The notes under the pieces were generated by a model, which made no database searches, was not told where the DNA came from, and saw nothing but the letters and a program-made list of their open reading frames with translations. From Neomesorhizobium albiziae (GTDB lineage: Bacteria > Pseudomonadota > Alphaproteobacteria > Rhizobiales > Rhizobiaceae): a stretch of 64,000 bases of DNA. A program made the position numbers and the translations under genes. Location of the stretch: NCBI RefSeq assembly GCF_900114255.1, contig NZ_FOSL01000013.1:1-64000 (forward strand). The letters are read 5' to 3'. Positions within the stretch are counted from its first letter, which is position 1; each line of letters starts with the position of its first letter. This document shows, piece after piece, positions 61,899 through 64,000 of the stretch.

Positions 61899-61972
61899 GC
61901 GGGTATGATGTAATGGTAGCTTGTCAGCTTCCCAAGCTGATCGCGCGGGTTCGATTCCCGCTACCCGCTCCA
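61899..61972 (+). tRNA. tRNA-Gly (CCC)
   Basis: A 74-base cloverleaf. The acceptor GCGGGTA pairs with TACCCGC, followed by T and an encoded CCA. The anticodon stem TCAGC/GCTGA holds the loop TTCCCAA, giving anticodon CCC. No duplicate of its 3' end was seen downstream, so there is no sign of an integrated element. Confidence 0.95.
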
Positions 61973-62372
61973 GCAATTTCAGAGCCTTACAATTCAATTC
62001 GCTTAACACGTTGTGCAATGCCAATAGCATCGCAAAAACATGACTCGGCAGCGTTGTAGTCTTCGCAGCTACGCATCAAGTCTCCCCAAACTCGATGCAA
62101 CTCGGCCGCGGCCACGCCTATGTATTAACGACGTGCACCAGAAAGCCAATTAAGTCGGCGTTTCGACAATGAAGAACATCTTCATCTTCATCGAATCAAT
62201 CCTCATGAGCATTCTATCGGCCTGACATCACAATATTGCCTGCCTCATTTTTCGTTCTTTTGCTCGGAAGTGCTTCGCGGTATAATTTGCCTTTCGCCAA
62301 TCGTTGAGACGGAAACCCGTAAAAGTAAAAAACTTCCGTCTTTGGGTCGGGGGATAAACTGAGGAGACCCAA
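61973..62372. other. Intergenic region upstream of the PAP2 gene
   Basis: About 400 bases with lower GC than the genes and no supported frame. GACGGAA (62308-62314) and TTCCGTC (62334-62340) form a seven-base inverted repeat shortly before the PAP2 ribosome binding site, a possible regulatory site or leader hairpin. Nothing else is recognised. Confidence 0.5.
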
Positions 62373-63725
62373 ATGCACAGCGCCTTTTACAGGGCCTGCG
62401 TGGTGATCCTTTTGTCAGGAAGCTGCGCTTTCGCCCAATCAGAACCGATCGAACCAGAGGCTGGAACCTGGAAGACCTGGGTGATCACCTCGGGCAAGGA
62501 CTTGCGAGTCCCGCCGCCACCGGATAATTCCGCAACCGAACTGGATGAACTCCGCAAACTTGCCGCAAACAACGACGCAGAGGCCACAGCCAGGATCACG
62601 TTTTGGGATGCCGGTTCGCCCGGCTATCGTTGGATCGAGCTGGTCAACGATCGCATTCTCGACAACCAGCAAATCCCCAACGCGCATCGAGTCTACACCT
62701 ATCTGACGATGGCGATCCACGACGCCACCGTCGCGGCTTGGGAATCGAAGTACTTCTACAATCGGCCGCGCCCGAGCGAGGTGGATGCGACACTGCCGAC
62801 CGCGCTGCCGACGCCTCGGAGTCCGGCCTATCCCTCTGAACACGCGGCAGCTGCTGGAGCCGCCGCTGGGGTTCTTTCCTATTTCTTCCCGGATGAGGCG
62901 TCGTCGTTCCAGTCGATGGCTGAAGAAGCGGCGCAGTCGCGTGTTCTGGCCGGCGTCCAGTTCCCAAGCGATAGTTCCGCAGGCCTGGAGTTGGGGCGGC
63001 GAGTGGCAGAGCAGGTAATTGCACGGGCAAAAGCCGATGGTTCGGACGCGGCCTGGAACGGAACAGCCCCGACCGGTCCGTGCATTTGGGTCGGAGACAA
63101 ACCCGTCAATGCCACCGTGCCTAACTGGAAGCCAATTCTGCTGGCCGCACCCGATGAATTCAGACCGCCGGCACCACCCGACTGCAAGTCCGAGGCCGTG
63201 AAAGCGGAGACCGACGCGGTCCGGCAGTTCGAGCGAAAATTCCCCAACAACTACAAAGCGTTCTACTGGCAAAGTCCATCCGGTTTGCTCACCAGTTGGT
63301 ATGACTATGCCAGCAGGTGGATGTTCGAGGATAAGACGGACTCGAACCCGCCCCGCGCCGCGCGGTCTTACGCGATGCTGGCAGCGGTCTACTACGACGC
63401 CTTAATTGCAAGCAATGACGGGAAGTACGCCTATTGGTACCTGCGGCCCAACATGCTTGACCCGAGCATCACTCCCCTGTTCGCAGTGCCTTCGCATCCC
63501 AGTTATCCGTCGAACCACTCCACACTCTCGACGGCTCGAAGCGAGGTCCTGGCGTACCTGTTTCCCGACCGTGCGGAGTTCATCCGCGCAGTCGGTAAGG
63601 AGGGGGGCGATTCCCGCATCTGGGCAGGCATCCACTACGAGATGGACAACCGGGCGGGTGTCACACTCGGCAAACAAGTCGCGGCGAAATTCATCGAGCG
63701 GGCAAAAAACGACGGAGCGGACTAG
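62373..63725 (+). CDS. Secreted tandem PAP2/vanadium haloperoxidase-fold phosphatase
   Basis: A 450-residue protein with a signal peptide ending near SCAFAQ. Two copies of the PAP2 active-site set are present about 225 residues apart. Copy 1 has Lys126-x6-Arg133-Pro, PSEH (154-157) and Arg190-x3-G-V-Gln196-x3-Asp200. Copy 2 has Lys351-x6-Arg358-Pro, PSNH (379-382) and Arg415-x3-G-I-His421-x3-Asp425. The catalytic His is therefore replaced by Gln in copy 1, and only copy 2 looks able to bind phosphate or vanadate productively. Flanking helices are also repeated (AIHDATVAAWESKY / VYYDALIASNDGKY). GAGGAG precedes the ATG. It is probably a periplasmic acid phosphatase; haloperoxidase activity is possible. 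Confidence 0.85.
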   Translation: MHSAFYRACVVILLSGSCAFAQSEPIEPEAGTWKTWVITSGKDLRVPPPPDNSATELDELRKLAANNDAEATARITFWDAGSPGYRWIELVNDRILDNQQIPNAHRVYTYLTMAIHDATVAAWESKYFYNRPRPSEVDATLPTALPTPRSPAYPSEHAAAAGAAAGVLSYFFPDEASSFQSMAEEAAQSRVLAGVQFPSDSSAGLELGRRVAEQVIARAKADGSDAAWNGTAPTGPCIWVGDKPVNATVPNWKPILLAAPDEFRPPAPPDCKSEAVKAETDAVRQFERKFPNNYKAFYWQSPSGLLTSWYDYASRWMFEDKTDSNPPRAARSYAMLAAVYYDALIASNDGKYAYWYLRPNMLDPSITPLFAVPSHPSYPSNHSTLSTARSEVLAYLFPDRAEFIRAVGKEGGDSRIWAGIHYEMDNRAGVTLGKQVAAKFIERAKNDGAD

Positions 63726-64000
63726 CGGACGACGCCTCAACGTAGACCGATTCCAAAGTTCGTGTAGCTGGTGCCTACCGGACCTGCGCTTTGGATCAGC
63801 CTCCGCCATGGCACCTTGGTGATCTGAACGTCGGTTTTCTGAGCTTCTACGCCGGAAGCTGCCAGTCCGCTGACGGCCTAAAGGCTGGCGCGTCCGGGAC
63901 ATGCACCCGGACGCCTGCAACGCTTTGGGCCAAAAACCAGCACAAGCGACTGGAAGTGCCGCGCCGCCGATATGTGGCGCAAAGTTGCTATTCGGCATGA
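63726..64000. other. Right-edge region without a supported gene
   Basis: The last 275 bases contain open frames on both strands, including one from 63791 that ends at the window edge, but none has a ribosome binding site, a recognisable protein or convincing codon use. Confidence 0.4.

Noticed and set aside
63791-64000. Open frame at the right edge
   Set aside because: No ribosome binding site, mixed codon use and a protein with no recognisable features. It ends exactly at the edge by chance.
61899-64000. Genomic island inserted at tRNA-Gly
   Set aside because: No integrase gene and no direct repeat of the tRNA 3' end was found downstream.

Overview
The window is GC-rich, densely coded DNA from an alphaproteobacterium of the order Hyphomicrobiales (rhizobia), most like Mesorhizobium or a close relative. 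The evidence is the conserved block murA / DUF2948 / hisD / UPF0262 / LMW phosphatase / infA / maf / yacG / tRNA-Phe, a C4-pathway 5-aminolevulinate synthase (hemA), a urtABCDE urea transporter, and several rhizobial families of unknown function (UPF0262, DUF2948, DUF6460). No insertion sequence, integrase, phage gene or CRISPR array was seen. The taxon is inferred from gene content, not from a marker search.

Layout. 1-7.9 kb: the end of a FixJ-type regulator; a TetR-controlled EmrAB-like efflux pump followed on the same strand by MaoC-like, glyoxalase-like and epoxide hydrolase genes; then a divergent ohrR/ohr peroxide pair. 8-13.5 kb: a membrane adenylate cyclase/TPR protein, a small outer-membrane barrel and a GGDEF-EAL protein, all on the minus strand. 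13.8-18 kb: an alpha-oxoamine synthase (AOS) gene preceded by a coupled 22-codon leader ORF and followed by a receiver-only response regulator, converging on a hybrid histidine kinase with six predicted membrane helices. This resembles the CqsA/CqsS and LqsA/LqsR/LqsS alpha-hydroxyketone quorum-sensing systems and is the most interesting locus here. 18.2-23.1 kb: a TetR regulator divergent from a PaoABC-like molybdenum aldehyde oxidoreductase operon. 23.3-29.7 kb: tRNA-Thr and the housekeeping block, ending at tRNA-Phe. 29.9-35.8 kb: urtABCDE on the minus strand.

36.2-46.3 kb: one long plus-strand operon. It joins a sugar/polyol-type ABC importer (binding protein, two permeases, a small two-helix membrane protein, two ATPases) to a complete PEP-dependent dihydroxyacetone kinase: DhaL, an EIIA-type DhaM, a separate HPr, a separate enzyme I, an HTH protein and DhaK. 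The genes suggest uptake of a triose or polyol and phosphorylation of dihydroxyacetone through a private phosphate relay. 46.4-53.8 kb: a small lipoprotein, a secreted protein of unknown function, an outer-membrane transporter-like protein, a GST, galE, hemA, a class I aminotransferase and mscL. 54.1-58.4 kb: a sodium/solute symporter-histidine kinase-receiver fusion convergent with a LuxR-type response regulator. 58.5-62 kb: a coiled-coil exported protein, DUF952, pyrD, a histone-deacetylase-like hydrolase, DUF6460 and tRNA-Gly. The window ends with a secreted tandem PAP2/haloperoxidase-fold protein whose first domain has lost the catalytic histidine.

Start codons were chosen by ribosome-binding-site spacing and family alignment from memory. 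Gene families were recognised by motif and general sequence resemblance, not by database search.
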